Assembly (NCBI GenBank): GCA_934636425.1
Contig: CAKUAV010000032.1
Coordinates: forward strand, 1 to 21,549
DNA from: an uncultured Clostridia bacterium
GTDB lineage: Bacteria; Bacillota; Clostridia; Christensenellales; Aristaeellaceae
Length of the DNA: 21,549 nucleotides
Reading direction: 5' to 3'
Shown: positions 20,505 to 21,549 of the stretch, piece by piece
How the letters are laid out: each line of letters opens with the position of its first letter
How positions within the stretch are numbered: position 1 is the stretch's first letter
Made by a program: the position numbers and the translations under genes
Notes under the pieces: generated by a model
Told to the model about the DNA's origin: nothing
The model's input: only the letters and a program-made list of their open reading frames with translations
Database searches by the model: none

Positions 20505-21549
20505 ATGAAGAGACGCGAAAAGAAGCGCTACAGCCTGGCCGCGCGCTTCGGCGTGCTGTTCTACGCGGCGGCGCTCCTGCTGATCGTCGCGCTGTCGGTC
20601 ACGCTGTTCTCCTATTTCCACAACAACGTTGAAAATTCGCTCCTGGCCTCCTACAGCCAGACCGTTTCCGCCAAGGCGCAGACCATAAACGATCTTCTGA
20701 CGCGCCTTGATCTGTACATGAACCTGATCACCGACGGCAACGGCGCGTTTCTCGACACGCTGCTCGGCTATGACGGCGATCTCCCCTCCGCCTGGCACAG
20801 CTATGTGCGCATGAAGGACATGCTCAAGAGCAATCTGGACATGACGTTCGGCAGCATTGTGCCCTCCTACGAGGCCTATCTGATCGTCGACGAGAGCATG
20901 CCGCTCTCCAAGATCATGTCCCAGTACCCCCTGCTCCTCTTCCGGCAGAATACGCTCACGCCGTCCATACACATCACGCTGCCCGCGCCCTTTGAAAACG
21001 AGGACTGGTATCGCCATGTGCAGGAAAACCCCGGACAGGACTACTGGTTCACGCTGGAGTCCAAGCCCAATTCGCTCAGCGTCGTGCGCGCGCTCAGAGT
21101 CGACGTGGCAAAGAGCCCCGACTACCGCATCAGCCACTACAACATCGGCTCGATCGTCGTCTCCTTCGACGCGGACTGGTTCGACAGCGACGTGGCCGAC
21201 GGGCGGCTGGGCGAATCCACGCTGCTGCTGCTCGATTCCGCCGGCCATATCCTCCACAGCAGCGATCCCACCTATGCCGAGGGCGACTGGAACGCGCTCT
21301 CCGTGCCGGGCAAGGCCGAGAACCGCGTGACGTTCGACGGCGAATCCTGCTATGTCTGGAAGAGCGGCCTTCAGTCGGGGCTGACGCTGGTCACGCTGCT
21401 GCCCTATGAAAAGATCCGCGCGCTGACAATGGGCTCGCTGCGCATTGTCTTCGCCATGACGCCGGCGCTGCTGGCCGCGGGCTTCGTGCTGGTTCTGCTG
21501 ATTTCGCGCTACGCCACAAACCCCATCCGCAGGCTGGCGCAGCATATGC
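20505..21549 (+). CDS. Sensor histidine kinase, YesM-like, N-terminal part (cut by window edge)
   Basis: Translated by hand from ATG 20505; 348 codons are in the window with no stop. A basic N-terminus (MKRREKKRYSL) precedes membrane span 1 (about 14-37). A large extracytoplasmic sensing region of about 270 residues follows, probably dCache-like, with DLYMNLITD near the start and IGSIVVSFDADWF near the middle. Span 2 (about 313-337, IVFAMTPALLAAGFVLVLLI) ends in the beginning of a HAMP domain, NPIRRLAQHM. The kinase and ATPase domains should follow beyond the edge. It is 6 nt after the regulator gene, so they are co-transcribed. The ligand is likely an extracellular carbohydrate or a binding-protein complex, by family precedent only. 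Confidence 0.88.
   Translation, partial: MKRREKKRYSLAARFGVLFYAAALLLIVALSVTLFSYFHNNVENSLLASYSQTVSAKAQTINDLLTRLDLYMNLITDGNGAFLDTLLGYDGDLPSAWHSYVRMKDMLKSNLDMTFGSIVPSYEAYLIVDESMPLSKIMSQYPLLLFRQNTLTPSIHITLPAPFENEDWYRHVQENPGQDYWFTLESKPNSLSVVRALRVDVAKSPDYRISHYNIGSIVVSFDADWFDSDVADGRLGESTLLLLDSAGHILHSSDPTYAEGDWNALSVPGKAENRVTFDGESCYVWKSGLQSGLTLVTLLPYEKIRALTMGSLRIVFAMTPALLAAGFVLVLLISRYATNPIRRLAQHM

Noticed and set aside
19386..21545. 719-residue minus-strand open frame
   Set aside because: Antisense of the response regulator and sensor genes, which have clear receiver, AraC-type and HAMP sequences and a shared promoter.
1..21549. CRISPR arrays, tRNA or rRNA genes, insertion sequences, integrase attachment sites
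   Set aside because: Looked for on both strands; no regularly spaced repeats, cloverleaf sequences, transposase or integrase motifs were seen. The only large repeats are the binding-protein paralogues.

Overview
The window looks like a GC-rich, gut- or rumen-type Clostridia chromosome (Firmicutes; a Christensenellales-like relative is my guess). The basis is strong GGAGG ribosome binding sites, consensus sigma-A promoters, Lpl-type sugar ABC transport genes with DUF3502-type binding proteins, and a YesMN-type two-component pair. Nearly everything from 1 to 19075 is on the minus strand; only the two-component pair at the right edge is on the plus strand. I see no tRNA, rRNA, CRISPR array, insertion sequence or phage structural gene.

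Left part (1-3024, minus): an edge-truncated Gfo/Idh/MocA oxidoreductase whose reading frame changes abruptly into an MraY-like membrane segment (a fusion or an assembly chimera); asnS with its own promoter; and a J-domain protein that starts at GTG, with its own promoter and terminator. Next (3118-5762, minus) is a compact operon: a membrane protein with a Cys/His-rich outer domain, a 123-residue PD-(D/E)XK nuclease and a 581-residue SNF2-type ATPase. This is the best candidate for an undescribed DNA-processing or defence module.

Middle (5927-15174, minus): a carbohydrate-use locus. Transcription runs from a regulated promoter near 15250 through two permease genes (14230-15174, 13294-14211) and three tandem paralogous binding-protein genes (11651-13228, 9917-11497, 8160-9752). 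A cytoplasmic glycosidase-like protein (5927-7735) follows with its own consensus promoter. No transport ATPase gene is present, as is usual for Lpl-type importers that share an MsmX-like ATPase. The binding-protein genes share conserved ends but differ in the centre, and the two gaps between them carry the same pair of hairpins. Upstream of the permease promoter are two near-identical 20-bp sites spaced 21 bp apart, a good candidate target for the AraC-type response regulator.

Right part (15522-21549): a two-gene heterodimeric ABC exporter (minus, 1-nt TGATG overlap) with one degenerate ATP site, diverging across a 352-bp control region from a YesN-like response regulator and a YesM-like sensor kinase (plus), the latter cut by the window edge. 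The likely logic is that the sensor detects an extracellular sugar or envelope signal, the regulator activates the importer operon, and imported oligosaccharide is cut in the cytoplasm.
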